Positions 8,828-17,770 are shown, counted from the stretch's first letter. The stretch: DNA of 64,000 nt from Paenibacillus_D tarimensis_A (GCA_041281825.1 CP166298.1:2728001-2792000); one strand, 5' to 3'. Made by a program: numbers and translations. Notes: generated from the sequence alone by a model not told the origin.

Positions 8828-8859
8828 CCCCGCAAATCAGGACGGTTTGCGGGGTTCTT
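8828..8859 (+). terminator. rho-independent terminator
   Basis: CCCCGCAAA (8828-8836) and TTTGCGGGG (8846-8854), then TTCTTT. It ends the phosphodiesterase gene and overlaps the last codons of the small minus-strand gene at 8837-9016. Confidence 0.85.
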
Positions 8860-9016
8860 TGCCTTCAACAATTGTCGCTTGAATATTGTCCATCATTTGT
8901 TCGACGGCCTCGCTAAGCATATCGGTCGGAAAATTGTCCTCTCGTTCCGGGGGCGTGTTAATGCCTGCAATTTGGTTGGAAATCTCATTATAGAGCTCTT
9001 TCTTTTTCCTTTTCAT
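8837..9016 (-). CDS. small hypothetical protein, 59 aa
   Basis: Read on the minus strand from ATG at 9016 to TGA at 8837. The start is preceded by GAGGAGAAGGACG, an excellent ribosome binding site. The product begins MKRKKKELYNEISNQIAG, has an acidic middle (PEREDNFPTDMLSEAVEQ) and ends EGKEPRKPS; it looks soluble and helical. No family is recognised. Its 3' end lies inside the terminator of the convergent phosphodiesterase gene, whose hairpin may serve both directions. Confidence 0.65.
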   Translation of the reverse strand: MKRKKKELYNEISNQIAGINTPPEREDNFPTDMLSEAVEQMMDNIQATIVEGKEPRKPS

Positions 9017-9189
9017 CGTCCTTCTCCTCGGAACTGTGACTTGCCTTTAGGATGCGTGTTTGCGTAATCCTTTATTCAATAACGGGGTTTAACGGTCTCG
9101 AGATGACGCCCTCGGAAGGAATAGGTTGCTGATGAATGAGGCGATTTATGTTATGCTGATAGAACGAGAGCGAAAAGAGGTGACGCCCT

Positions 9190-9579
9190 TTGAACCGTGA
9201 TTTTCTTCAACCCAAAATGCTCGAAGGAGAATTAAAGCTTTCCCATAAATATTACGATTTCGGAGTTACAGTATCTACGCATGAGATCGTCTTCCATAAA
9301 CCGCATGTCAATTATCATATCAAGTACAGCGATCTGATCAGTATCATGCCCTTTGTCATCAAAGGCAAGCCCTATTCGGAAGAAAACCGGAAAAAAGACA
9401 GAACGGAGCTTATAAGTTTGAAAGCAAGCACTGATACATTCAAATTGCATGTCCGTAATGCAGTGATGCATAACCGCAGCGGCGTGACGAAGCTTGGCAT
9501 GATGCAGTTCGTGTTTCCGATTCATTCCGGATTATTGAAGATTATTGCAGAATACAGCGGTTTAAGTCAAATACAATAA
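9190..9579 (+). CDS. hypothetical protein, 129 aa, possibly PH-like
   Basis: Starts at TTG 9190 after AAAAGAGGTGACG. The protein is soluble, rich in beta-forming residues (KYYDFGVTVSTHEIVFH, YHIKYSDLISIMPFVIKG) and ends in a helix, an order reminiscent of small PH-like or YcxB-like domains; this is only a structural guess. No catalytic residues are evident. It is followed 113 bp later by the acyltransferase gene on the same strand with a separate AT-rich promoter region, so it is probably monocistronic. Confidence 0.65.
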   Translation: MNRDFLQPKMLEGELKLSHKYYDFGVTVSTHEIVFHKPHVNYHIKYSDLISIMPFVIKGKPYSEENRKKDRTELISLKASTDTFKLHVRNAVMHNRSGVTKLGMMQFVFPIHSGLLKIIAEYSGLSQIQ

Positions 9580-9692
9580 TTCAAATCTGTAATCCATTGG
9601 ATTTTTTTGTCTTGCATTCCACTTGCTATTTGTTAATATATGTTTATCTAGCATAATAAAAAGAATAATATCGTTCTGGAGGAAAATCAACA

Positions 9693-10868
9693 ATGGCGAC
9701 ATCCAAACATTTGAACGAAGTGGGCCTCGTCAGAGCGATGGCTATTATTGGCGTGCTCATGGTCCATTCCACTTCATCCGCAGTCGGTCAATCCATCGGA
9801 ACTTCAGCCCTTCCGGTGTACAATTTTTTAAATATCTTTTTCAAGTTCGGAACACCGACCTTTATTTTTTTGAGCAGCTTTGTCCTGTTCTATAATTATT
9901 ACAACCGTCCGTTTTCGAAAGAGACGCTCTTCCGGTTTTACAAGAATCGCTTGTTTTATATTATTCTGCCTTACGCAGCGTTTTCAGCGATTTATTTTAC
10001 TTTGAAGAACTATAAGACCTTCGGTGTCAACGCCAAGTCCTATACAATCAATAAGTTTTTAGATCAACTGTTATGGGGCAACGCGCATGATCATTTATAT
10101 TTCGTATTTATCAGCATTCAATTCTATTTCATGTTTCCGCTGTTTCTCTATTTCTTTCAAAAGGTCCGTTTTGCGAGAATCACGTCTGTTTTGCTCGGCT
10201 TTGCAGTGCAATGGTCTTTTATCTATTTGAACAAGCATTATTTTCACATCGTTTCCAAGGGTAGCGTCTCGTTCTCCTATATGGCTTATTTTTTCCTCGG
10301 CGTATTTTTGGGCATTTATTTCGATCAGGTGAAAGATTGGATTATCATCCGCAAGGAAAATTTTAAATCGCTCAAAGGCGTCGTATGGCTCTCGGTCATC
10401 GCGCTGTGGATTATTGCCGCTTATCTGTATGTCGCACTCTGGTACGGAACCCGCGCAACGGGTGCTTGGAAAAATAACCTTTATTACGAAGCTTATTGGA
10501 ACTTCCACACGTTCATTTCGGCGATCATGTTGTTCCAGCTTGCTTTTGTCATCTATCGCAATGCGCCGCGATGGATCGTTCGCGTCATGCTGCATCTGGC
10601 GTCGGTTTCGTTTGGCGTATATCTGTTTCATCCGATCGTTCTCCGCTTTTACAGGAACTTCCAGCCTGCTAAAGAAGGAATCGTATTTCACCTATGGGTT
10701 GCCGGCGGATTTCTGTGCGCGCTGTCTATCTCCTGGTTAGTCGTATGGCTCGGATCCAAGGTGAAATTCTCATGGCTGCTGTTCGGCAATATTACCGGTT
10801 CTTCACGAAAGCGTACGAAGAAAGAACCCGCCGTTGTTACGGCGCAAGGAACGACGCATGCACAATAA
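9693..10868 (+). CDS. acyltransferase 3 family membrane protein
   Basis: 391 aa with about ten hydrophobic segments. The N-terminus LNEVGLVRAMAIIGVLMVHS carries the conserved R and H of acyltransferase-3 proteins (the usual form is ..LRGIAILLVVLFH), and the last helix region includes GVYLFHPIV, another family landmark. Such proteins O-acylate surface polysaccharides, peptidoglycan or antibiotics in the membrane. The C-terminus is basic and cytoplasmic (SSRKRTKKEP). The ribosome binding site is TGGAGG. Two tandem hairpins follow. The acceptor cannot be deduced because no glycan genes are nearby. Confidence 0.87.
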   Translation: MATSKHLNEVGLVRAMAIIGVLMVHSTSSAVGQSIGTSALPVYNFLNIFFKFGTPTFIFLSSFVLFYNYYNRPFSKETLFRFYKNRLFYIILPYAAFSAIYFTLKNYKTFGVNAKSYTINKFLDQLLWGNAHDHLYFVFISIQFYFMFPLFLYFFQKVRFARITSVLLGFAVQWSFIYLNKHYFHIVSKGSVSFSYMAYFFLGVFLGIYFDQVKDWIIIRKENFKSLKGVVWLSVIALWIIAAYLYVALWYGTRATGAWKNNLYYEAYWNFHTFISAIMLFQLAFVIYRNAPRWIVRVMLHLASVSFGVYLFHPIVLRFYRNFQPAKEGIVFHLWVAGGFLCALSISWLVVWLGSKVKFSWLLFGNITGSSRKRTKKEPAVVTAQGTTHAQ

Positions 10869-10878
10869 TGCGATAATG

Positions 10879-10921
10879 AAATGCCGGTTCGATTCCTCTG
10901 CGGGAGTGAACCGGCATTTAT
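10879..10921 (+). terminator. terminator hairpin 1 after the acyltransferase
   Basis: AAATGCCGGTTC and GAACCGGCATTT are perfect 12-bp arms, followed by ATATA. On the minus strand it could also stop mgtE transcription. Confidence 0.75.
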
Positions 10922-10924
10922 ATA

Positions 10925-10968
10925 AGATGAGCCTGTATAAGTTTTACACTTATACAGGCTCATCTTTC
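10925..10968 (+). terminator. terminator hairpin 2, perfect 18-bp stem
   Basis: AGATGAGCCTGTATAAGT pairs perfectly with the mirrored arm ending at 10965, loop TTTAC, then TTTCATC. It lies between the convergent acyltransferase and mgtE genes and is probably bidirectional. Confidence 0.75.
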
Positions 10969-11020
10969 ATCGCGAAACGATGATACTCCGCTAAGGACGG
11001 CGACAGCCGTTTCTGCTTGG

Positions 11021-12376
11021 TTAATCCAGATAGGAAAGAAATAAGGAGGCGATACCAAAATAAGTGAACAAGGACAGTACATCATTAAGCGTTGTAATCA
11101 GCGGACCGGATGCTACAGCCGGGTCTACCTTCAACTTGCTTAATATGAGCGGTACGATTGTCCCGGCGATCGTGCCGATAATGAGCGTAAGCAGCAGCGA
11201 AGTGCCGACAACGAAACCGAGCATGAGATCATGCTGCCAAACAAAAGTGATTCCGGTCACAAGGATGCCGCAAGTGACGCCGATGATAAGACCGACAATT
11301 AATTCCCTCCGGAGCAGCCGCAGTATGTCTTTACCTTTGAGTTCATTGCTGATTAATCCTCGGACGACGACCGCAAGCGACTGCGTCCCGGTATTTCCGG
11401 TCATCCCCGCAATCATAGGCATAAAAAAGGCCAGCGCTACGATTTTGCTCAACGTATCTTCGAACCGGCTTATAATCGTACCCGATATAAGGCCGATAAA
11501 CAGGAGCAGCACTAGCCACGGCAGTCTTCGCATTGCAGCTACGCCCGGTTTCGTATCGAAATCGATATTTTTGCCGCCCCCCGAAAGCTTCTGTATATCC
11601 TCGTTTGCTTCGTTTACAACGACATCGATAATATCGTCAACCGTGATTATACCGGAAAGCCGGTTACTCCGGTCAACGACGGGCACGGCAAGGAAATCGT
11701 AATTTCGAATCACGTCGGCGACTTTTTCCTGGTCCATGTCGACCGTAACCGAAATGACCCTGGCATGCATAATATCGTAGATTTTATCTTCCGGCTGGGC
11801 AAGAATCAAATCCCGGTAAGAGACGACGCCGATCAATTTTTTCTCATCGTCAATAATGTACAAATAACTGATCGAATCGGATATTTCCGCAAACTCCCTG
11901 ACTTTGGCAATCGCTTCTTTGACGTTATAATGCTGCGGGATCCAGACGTACCGGTTATTCATTATCCGTCCGGCGGTTTCAGGAGGATAATTCATCAGCT
12001 GTTGCACGGCTGTGGACTCGAGCCGGTTCATCGTCGCGAGAAAATGCTGTTTTTCCTCGTCGGTTAACGAATCGAGAAAGCCTGCCAGATCGTCATTGTC
12101 CATCTTGTCCATGACTTCGGTCGTACGCTTCGGACCGATCAGCCGGAAAGCTTCATATTGTTCGGCGCTGTCCAATTCGGCAATGAGGTTAGTCAAAGTG
12201 ATAAGATCAAGCGCGGCAAGAAACTTGGGCTTGATTTCCTCAGTCAGCAGCCAATAAGAAGAGGCGATGTCGTACGGCTGCAACTCTTCAATTAACAGAT
12301 TGAACTTGGACATCTGATCCTGTTCCAGAAAGCCGGTCAGCTCAGCGGCCAATTCTTCTACTGTAAGATGTATCAC
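11021..12376 (-). CDS. mgtE: magnesium transporter MgtE
   Basis: 451 aa, normal MgtE length. Order of domains: N-terminal helical domain with the repeated DLITLTNLIAELDS type (about 1-130), two CBS domains (about 135-255), and five C-terminal membrane helices with the signature PMIAGMTGNTGTQS near residues 320-333, which lines the pore. MgtE is a gated Mg2+ channel whose cytosolic domains sense Mg2+. The start is GTG at 12376 (GTGATACATCTT) preceded by CTGGAG. The gene lies 113 bp after the asparaginase gene on the same strand; no M-box riboswitch is visible in that gap. Confidence 0.93.
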   Translation of the reverse strand: MIHLTVEELAAELTGFLEQDQMSKFNLLIEELQPYDIASSYWLLTEEIKPKFLAALDLITLTNLIAELDSAEQYEAFRLIGPKRTTEVMDKMDNDDLAGFLDSLTDEEKQHFLATMNRLESTAVQQLMNYPPETAGRIMNNRYVWIPQHYNVKEAIAKVREFAEISDSISYLYIIDDEKKLIGVVSYRDLILAQPEDKIYDIMHARVISVTVDMDQEKVADVIRNYDFLAVPVVDRSNRLSGIITVDDIIDVVVNEANEDIQKLSGGGKNIDFDTKPGVAAMRRLPWLVLLLFIGLISGTIISRFEDTLSKIVALAFFMPMIAGMTGNTGTQSLAVVVRGLISNELKGKDILRLLRRELIVGLIIGVTCGILVTGITFVWQHDLMLGFVVGTSLLLTLIIGTIAGTIVPLILSKLKVDPAVASGPLITTLNDVLSLFTYFGIASLFLSYLD

Positions 12377-12489
12377 GCTTTGCTCAACTCCAGTTACAGT
12401 TATCGTACTCGATCGATTCCGGTATCACGTTTAGTCAAAAGAGCCGTTCGTTTGTCCATCCTATTGCAAACCTGTTAGCGGTGTATACC

Positions 12490-13533
12490 CTATATTCGTT
12501 CATAAAACACGTTCGTTTCGGTTAACCAAGTACGGATGTGTTCCTTCGAATTAAAAGAGCCATATGCAAGCATCAGCTTCACAAGGGCGGCTTCCACGGT
12601 TATGGATGCAAGCGGAAGGGCGCCTGCCTCCAACAATGTAACGGTCGACTGGTACAGCTCGTCCGAAGCGCGTTTAATCGGACTGATATACAGATCGATT
12701 TGCTGCTCGCCGCAAAAACGGATAAAGGCGGAAAGATCATGCCGCGATCCATCCGATAATAACCGCGTGCTTGCGGTTCCCGAATGGTATAAATCGTGTA
12801 ATACGGCCTTGGGTTTGGATGACTGAAACCTGTAATAATCGTATGTAAGCCCCGGATGCGGGCGAATATATAATATTTCGGCGGAATACCGCGGGTTTTC
12901 AAACGTTTTGATACTACGGTCCCGTATGGTTTCCAGAGCCGGATTGGCCGGATGAATGACGGGTAAGAATCGTTGCCGTTCCATAAAGCCGAATGGAGTT
13001 CCGTACGCGCTTTCGTATTCATCCGTGAAGGGGTCGGACTGCTGCAATCGCGTGCCCAGATGAATAAGCGCCTTGCCCGCGCGGTTCTCAAAGCTGACAT
13101 AGACGCCCGGCAGGCTCGTATCCGCAATGAAATTCACTGCGTTTACAAAATTGTTATAGCCGCTGCTTCGCGGATCGTCCAGCGGATAATTGCTTGCAAT
13201 CATCACAATCGGAGCGGGGCAATCGTTTAAAGTATAACTCATTGCCGCTGCAGTATATGGGAGCGTATCTGTCCCGTGAGTAATAATAATGCCGTCGTAC
13301 ATCGAGACATCAATTGCTTTAACGGCCTGATACAACTTCTCCCAGTCACCCGGAATGAGATTCTCACTCAGCAGGTTCATGGGGTGTACGGTTTCGAAAT
13401 ATGCGGGGTGTACGTCGCTGTCTTTATTATACCGGTGAATCAACTCATACGATACGGCGGAATCGACGTCGATGGCCTGCCGCTTTTTGCTGCCGATCGT
13501 TCCGCCGGTAAATATAACCATAATCCGAAACAT
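12490..13533 (-). CDS. L-asparaginase family protein
   Basis: 347 aa. The first catalytic threonine lies in IFTGGTIGS (T12) and the second in IITHGTDTLPYTAAAMSYTL around residues 83-102, the two conserved asparaginase/glutaminase signatures. No signal peptide, so probably a cytoplasmic type I enzyme hydrolysing asparagine to aspartate. It deviates from typical asparaginases in its C-terminal half, so a related amidase activity is possible. GAGAGGAAATTGATCGC precedes the ATG. It may be co-transcribed with mgtE. Confidence 0.85.
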   Translation of the reverse strand: MFRIMVIFTGGTIGSKKRQAIDVDSAVSYELIHRYNKDSDVHPAYFETVHPMNLLSENLIPGDWEKLYQAVKAIDVSMYDGIIITHGTDTLPYTAAAMSYTLNDCPAPIVMIASNYPLDDPRSSGYNNFVNAVNFIADTSLPGVYVSFENRAGKALIHLGTRLQQSDPFTDEYESAYGTPFGFMERQRFLPVIHPANPALETIRDRSIKTFENPRYSAEILYIRPHPGLTYDYYRFQSSKPKAVLHDLYHSGTASTRLLSDGSRHDLSAFIRFCGEQQIDLYISPIKRASDELYQSTVTLLEAGALPLASITVEAALVKLMLAYGSFNSKEHIRTWLTETNVFYERI

Positions 13534-13682
13534 GCGATCAATTTCCTCTCCTAGTCGATGATTGAATGGATATGAGTTACATTATAACCCATATCTAATG
13601 ATTCCACATATGAATTGTGTGACTAAATCCTTCCGGTATTCGACATAATGGAACTAATTGATGAAACCGGGAGGAGCTACAA

Positions 13683-14585
13683 ATGACGAATTATGATTGT
13701 GTAATAGTAGGCGGAGGGATTGCCGGTTTGCAGGCGGCGATTCAATTGGGACGATATAATCACCATGTAGCGGTGTTGGACGATGAGTCCGGAAGATCGA
13801 CGTTATGCAGGTCCTATCACAATATTCTCGGATGGCCGGACGGAATCAGCGGTCAGGTGTTAAGAGAAACGGGCAGGCGGCAGGCGGAAAGGCTGGGCGT
13901 CGTTTTTATCCGAACCAGGATTGTAGATGCAATACGTATAGATGACCGGTTTGAGCTGATTTCCGAGGATGGTGAACGGTACTGTGGGAAGCGGATTCTG
14001 TTGGCTACGGGAGTGGTCGACCGCGTACCGGGATTTGCGGAGCTTCGGCCGTGTCTCGGCTTATGCGTGTACATCTGTCCGGATTGCGATGGGTATGAAG
14101 TGAAAAATCAGCGGACAATTGTACTTGGTTCAGGCAAATCCGGCGCGGATATGGCGCTTGCGTTGTTGTATTGGACGAAGGATATTGTTTATGTTAATCA
14201 TGAAATGACAGCCATCGATTCGGAAAGAATGGATGCGCTTCATGGAAATGGGATTACATATATTGAATCTGCCGTACGGCGCGCATTGGTTGATGGAGAC
14301 CGGTTGAACGGTCTGGAGCTTGTAAACGGGGATGTTGTTTCCGGTTCGAAAGCATTCCTGGCGTTTGGCGGCAATCAGGTGCAATCGTCGCTCGCTGCGA
14401 AGCTGGGTGTGGAGCTTTTGCAAAACCGTCATGTGGCTGCTGATGCACGGACAAAAATGACCAATATTAAACATGTTTGGGCAGCGGGCGATGTCGTCGC
14501 ACACTCCGAGCAGTTGACGATCGCGATGGGAGAAGGATCGCAGGCGGCCATTTGGATGCATAAGAGCTTAATGAATCCTTCCTGA
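13683..14585 (+). CDS. FAD-dependent thioredoxin-reductase-like oxidoreductase
   Basis: 300 aa. FAD-binding GGGIAGLQAA at residues 10-19, a second dinucleotide-binding stretch VLGSGKSGADMAL near 148-160, and the C-terminal VWAAGDV motif. A redox pair C132-P-D-C135 followed by DG sits where thioredoxin reductases have CATC/DG, so disulfide chemistry is likely. The region around YHNILGWPDGISGQ differs from housekeeping TrxB, so it may belong to the side group of TrxR-like oxidases/reductases. GGGAGGAG precedes the ATG. It is the only gene in its unit. Confidence 0.85.
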   Translation: MTNYDCVIVGGGIAGLQAAIQLGRYNHHVAVLDDESGRSTLCRSYHNILGWPDGISGQVLRETGRRQAERLGVVFIRTRIVDAIRIDDRFELISEDGERYCGKRILLATGVVDRVPGFAELRPCLGLCVYICPDCDGYEVKNQRTIVLGSGKSGADMALALLYWTKDIVYVNHEMTAIDSERMDALHGNGITYIESAVRRALVDGDRLNGLELVNGDVVSGSKAFLAFGGNQVQSSLAAKLGVELLQNRHVAADARTKMTNIKHVWAAGDVVAHSEQLTIAMGEGSQAAIWMHKSLMNPS

Positions 14586-14659
14586 CCGGGAAGCTTATGA
14601 AACCGGGAGATGCAACCTTTTTCTGTATCGATTCGTCTGTAATTCGGAGGTGTTCAGCG

Positions 14660-15328
14660 ATGAATTTAAGAAAAAAAATGACTTGCATGCTTGCTGCAGC
14701 CCTGGTCGTGCTGTCCTTGAGCGCTTGCAGTCAAAATGCACCCGGGACGAATACCGGAAACGAACCGATACAAGGAGAGACAAATGCGCCTGTAAATGGA
14801 GCCGATAATCAGGCAGATAATAATCGGGTAGATGATCCTGCACCAGGTAACGGTAACGCTCAAGAGAATGGGGCTGCAAATCTGCCGGCCACGAAACAGC
14901 TGGAGCTGCAACTGGAAAGTAACCCGGAGACGAAAACGGCGAAGCTTGCCGAGGGTAACGGTTATTCCATTTATGTAATTGATATTTTTACATTCGATGC
15001 CGCAGCCAACAAGCTGTTTATGAATGTAGACAAAGATTTTTATGCCTCGATCAATAAGCTTCCATCCGATTACAATGCAGATCAATTGCGTAAAGAGGCG
15101 GAAGATGAACTTGCTGAACTTGGCGAAGTAGCGGAAGAAACCGACCCGCTCATGCAGGATACGGAATTCTTCCTTGCTGCGACTAAGGATGATTTAACCC
15201 GGAAGATCCTTGTTAAAGAGATCGATGGAACCGGCTATCTGTTCACACTGAATGTACCGCATCGCGAACCGATTGAAGGATTCGGCTCGCATGCGCTTGT
15301 GATGCTTAATACAATCGTCAATCAATAG
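14660..15328 (+). CDS. lipoprotein of unknown function, 222 aa
   Basis: Start at ATG 14660 with CGGAGGTG upstream; the longer frame from 14597 would bury the signal peptide. Lipoprotein signal with lipobox LSAC at about residues 21-24 predicts lipid-anchored export. A flexible Asn/Gly/Asp/Pro-rich linker of about 45 residues follows, then a globular C-terminal domain (KQLELQLESNP onward) with an acidic helix. No known family is recognised. A strong bidirectional terminator separates it from the convergent SDR gene. Confidence 0.8.
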   Translation: MNLRKKMTCMLAAALVVLSLSACSQNAPGTNTGNEPIQGETNAPVNGADNQADNNRVDDPAPGNGNAQENGAANLPATKQLELQLESNPETKTAKLAEGNGYSIYVIDIFTFDAAANKLFMNVDKDFYASINKLPSDYNADQLRKEAEDELAELGEVAEETDPLMQDTEFFLAATKDDLTRKILVKEIDGTGYLFTLNVPHREPIEGFGSHALVMLNTIVNQ

Positions 15329-15370
15329 CGCAAAATCCCCCCGGCCCTTGCGGCTCGGGGGGATTTTGCG
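15329..15370 (+). terminator. bidirectional rho-independent terminator
   Basis: CGCAAAATCCCCCCG and CGGGGGGATTTTGCG form a perfect 15-bp stem; A- and T-rich ends on both sides let it serve the lipoprotein gene and the convergent SDR gene. Confidence 0.88.
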
Positions 15371-15379
15371 TTTCGCCGG

Positions 15380-16201
15380 TTACCTTAACAGGGATTCGGC
15401 ACCGTCGATATAGATTTCTGTACCGGTAATGTGACTTGACTCGTTCGAAGCCAGAAACAAGACAAGGTCCGCCACTTGCTGCGGTTGTCCGGGTGCGTGT
15501 TCCAGCGGCTGCGAGCCTTCCGGATAATGAACGGGGATTTTGATTTTGTCCAGTTGCGGCGTGTGCTCGGTGTTTTCTCCGATATTGGTTTTTATAGCGC
15601 CCGGACAAATGCAGTTTACACGAATTTTATACCGCGCCAACTCTAGAGCGGCCATCTTGGCAAAAGCCATCTGGCCTGCTTTGGAAGCGCTGTACGCCGA
15701 CATGCCGAATCCGTTAAAGGTCCGATTACCGTTAATGGAGCTCGTTACAATGATGCTGCCGCCTTGCTGTTTCATGTAAGGGATCGCATATTTCACGGCG
15801 AGAAAGGTTCCCTTAAGATTGGTGGTTAAAGTTCGGTCCCACATGTCCGGCGTAAGATCTTCAATCGGCGTTACAGTGCCGTTTATGCCCGCGTTCGCGA
15901 AGACGATATCGATTCGCCCCCAGCGGTCCGCCGCAGCTTTGACAGCCTGCTGAACTCTTAGAGGATCGGAGATGTCCGTATCCGCGAAAAACGCTTCCCC
16001 GCCGGCTTCCCGGATTTGCTGCTCCGCTTCTTCGCTCCGTTGATTGATCAAGTCGACCAAGCATATTTTTGCGCCGTGTTCAGCCAAAGTTAAAGCGGCT
16101 GCTTTTCCGATTCCCGAGCCTGCCCCGGTAACGACTGCGACTTTATCTTTAACCCGTTTTTCGGTCTTCTGTTCCTGATGAATCATCTCTGTGGTTACCA
16201 T
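15380..16201 (-). CDS. short-chain dehydrogenase/reductase (SDR)
   Basis: 273 aa. Rossmann-fold cofactor motif TGAGSGIG at residues 25-32, NAG motif in FANAGINGT, catalytic serine region IIVTSSING and the YSASK tetrad (Y and K), and a C-terminal GTEIYIDGAESL typical of classical SDRs. It oxidises or reduces an alcohol or ketone using NAD(P); D at the end of strand 2 (CLVDL) favours NAD. A 17-residue N-terminal extension precedes the core. AAGGAGGG lies upstream of the ATG. It stands alone between terminators. Confidence 0.9.
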   Translation of the reverse strand: MVTTEMIHQEQKTEKRVKDKVAVVTGAGSGIGKAAALTLAEHGAKICLVDLINQRSEEAEQQIREAGGEAFFADTDISDPLRVQQAVKAAADRWGRIDIVFANAGINGTVTPIEDLTPDMWDRTLTTNLKGTFLAVKYAIPYMKQQGGSIIVTSSINGNRTFNGFGMSAYSASKAGQMAFAKMAALELARYKIRVNCICPGAIKTNIGENTEHTPQLDKIKIPVHYPEGSQPLEHAPGQPQQVADLVLFLASNESSHITGTEIYIDGAESLLR

Positions 16202-16387
16202 TTCATTGCCCTCCTTATTAAACCGAATGCTTCACATTAGTTTTCTCTTGTGCGGCAAGTGATTATTCGGTGATCCTGTAATCGTGTCTGCCGGGAAGAT
16301 GTCGTCCACGCATCATTTTTTCTTGATTAGGAACGATAAAGAGGACGATTGATAACAGTCTATTAAGCTTGAAAGGATGAATAAAAA

Positions 16388-16537
16388 ATGACGGATAAGA
16401 AAGAGTCGAAGCATTTGAAAGGCAAAGAATTGACACGTGAACAACTATCGGATGTCTATACCGCGGGCACGAGTGACGGAGTGATTCAACTAGCGGATGA
16501 ACAAGTAAAAATAAACAAAGACGGGGAGCGCGTCTGA
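16388..16537 (+). CDS. small hypothetical protein, 49 aa
   Basis: ATG at 16388, with AAAGGATGA about 10 bases upstream; TGA at 16535-16537. The product begins MTDKKESKHLKGKELTREQL and ends KINKDGERV. It is hydrophilic and probably soluble. No family is recognised. It lies 88 bp before the coat-protein gene on the same strand and could be expressed with it during sporulation. Confidence 0.65.
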   Translation: MTDKKESKHLKGKELTREQLSDVYTAGTSDGVIQLADEQVKINKDGERV

Positions 16538-16625
16538 CCGGGCGGCCTGTGGAATAAACGATCGGTTGTTGGACAAAATAATCGAGGTTCAAAAATAACC
16601 CAATCTACAGGAGGTTTTATAAGTA

Positions 16626-17279
16626 ATGGCTGCACATTTGGGAGCGCATGAAACAATGGAAGTCCATGAGGTTTTAACTAATGCGATTAACGGCATTAAT
16701 CAATTTCAAATTTACAGGACGATGGTCAAAGACCAGGAGCTTCGTCAAATTATTGATCACCAGCTTCAATTCATGTTCAATGAATATAACGGCATGGTTC
16801 AAACCTTAAGCCAGCAGGGGAAAACACAGGCCATACCTTACCGTTCCCCGAAGAATGCGGCACCGATCTATGGTTTGAATCAGCCGGCTCCTCAAAGTCC
16901 AAACATGTCCATGAACGAAATCGACGACCGCGATATCGCAAGCGGCATGCTGGGTTGTCATAAGGCTTCCGCTAGGGTTAAAATGAATGCTTCGCTCGAA
17001 TGCGCCGACCCGGAGCTCCGCCGAATGATGCAGCAAAGCGCAATCAACTGCTCGGAGCAGGCGTACGAGGTATGGCAATTTATGAATCAAAAAGGATACT
17101 ATCAGGTTCCGACAATGAAGGAAATGACGACAAACACAACGTTAAACACGTATCAACAGGCCGGAGCGGCGATGATTCCCGGCATGAACATGACTGGCGC
17201 AGCCAATGCGATGCAGGCAGGCCAGCCAAACCAGCCGCAGCAAATGACAACAATTGGCGCCAACTATTTGCGCCAATAG
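16626..17279 (+). CDS. CotF-like spore coat protein
   Basis: 217 aa. The N-terminal half is a four-helix ferritin-like bundle typical of the coat F domain: HETMEVHEVLTNAINGINQFQIY, then a second pair of helices with GCHKASARVKMNASLECADPELR and NCSEQAYEVWQFMNQKGYY. The last 50 residues are Ala/Met/Gln/Asn-rich and disordered. Such proteins occur in the spore coat of bacilli. The ribosome binding site ACAGGAGG is strong. A terminator hairpin with a 12-bp stem follows. Confidence 0.87.
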   Translation: MAAHLGAHETMEVHEVLTNAINGINQFQIYRTMVKDQELRQIIDHQLQFMFNEYNGMVQTLSQQGKTQAIPYRSPKNAAPIYGLNQPAPQSPNMSMNEIDDRDIASGMLGCHKASARVKMNASLECADPELRRMMQQSAINCSEQAYEVWQFMNQKGYYQVPTMKEMTTNTTLNTYQQAGAAMIPGMNMTGAANAMQAGQPNQPQQMTTIGANYLRQ

Positions 17280-17289
17280 CGGGTATATA

Positions 17290-17330
17290 TAGACGATCTT
17301 TGCTTTAGCAGTAAAGATCGTCTATTTACA
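17290..17330 (+). terminator. rho-independent terminator
   Basis: TAGACGATCTTT and AAAGATCGTCTA form a perfect 12-bp stem with an 11-base loop, then TTTACA. It ends the coat gene. Confidence 0.75.
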
Positions 17331-17361
17331 TCCATCATTAGATTGAGAGGTGATTCTGATT

Positions 17362-17736
17362 ATGAGTGAAAAAAATATACTTGCTTTCTTTAACAGCCCG
17401 GAGCAAGCGGAAAAGGCATTGTCGCAGATCAAGCCGCTGCGATTGATCGATAGCTCGATAGACAGGGTCGACGGTTATCCGGGCGATGGAGTCGAAGAAA
17501 TCAGCAACCCTGTTACAAGCGATTTTCCGGGGTTGGGGTATTTGACATTGGGAGGGGATTTTACCGACCGTAATGCCGGCATCCTGGCAGCGTCAAGCGT
17601 AAGTGCGAGCGGCATGAGCTCCGGAGGGCCGGATAATCGTGTGACGGGCAAAGACGTATTGCTGACTCTAGTAATTGACGAAGCTGACTTCGATAAAGCG
17701 ATGGAGATTGTTCGCAACGAAGGAGCGGAGGTCTGA
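17362..17736 (+). CDS. hypothetical protein, 124 aa
   Basis: ATG 17362 is preferred, with GAGAGGTGA 8 bases upstream; GTG 17350 is a weaker in-frame choice. The protein starts with a helix typical of small stress proteins (ILAFFNSPEQAEKALSQI) and ends with LLTLVIDEADFDKAMEIVRN. The repeated pattern of a beta strand followed by an EQAEKAL-like helix resembles YflT/general stress 17M-type folds. A Gly/Ser-rich middle is probably disordered. No function is assignable. Confidence 0.65.
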   Translation: MSEKNILAFFNSPEQAEKALSQIKPLRLIDSSIDRVDGYPGDGVEEISNPVTSDFPGLGYLTLGGDFTDRNAGILAASSVSASGMSSGGPDNRVTGKDVLLTLVIDEADFDKAMEIVRNEGAEV

Positions 17737-17737
17737 C

Positions 17738-17770
17738 AAGCTCAAGCCTGTTATTGCAGGCTTGAGCTTA
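17738..17770 (+). terminator. hairpin after the 17362 gene
   Basis: AAGCTCAAGCCTG and CAGGCTTGAGCTT form a perfect 13-bp stem with a TTATTG loop. There is no T-run after it, so termination is probable but not certain. Confidence 0.55.

Noticed and set aside
12377..12489. M-box magnesium riboswitch upstream of mgtE
   Set aside because: Only 113 bp separate mgtE from the upstream gene, with no M-box-like multi-helix structure or terminator visible.
12600..13127. 175-aa minus-strand frame inside the asparaginase gene
   Set aside because: It is a shadow in another frame, Arg/Pro/Ser-rich, with no ribosome binding site.
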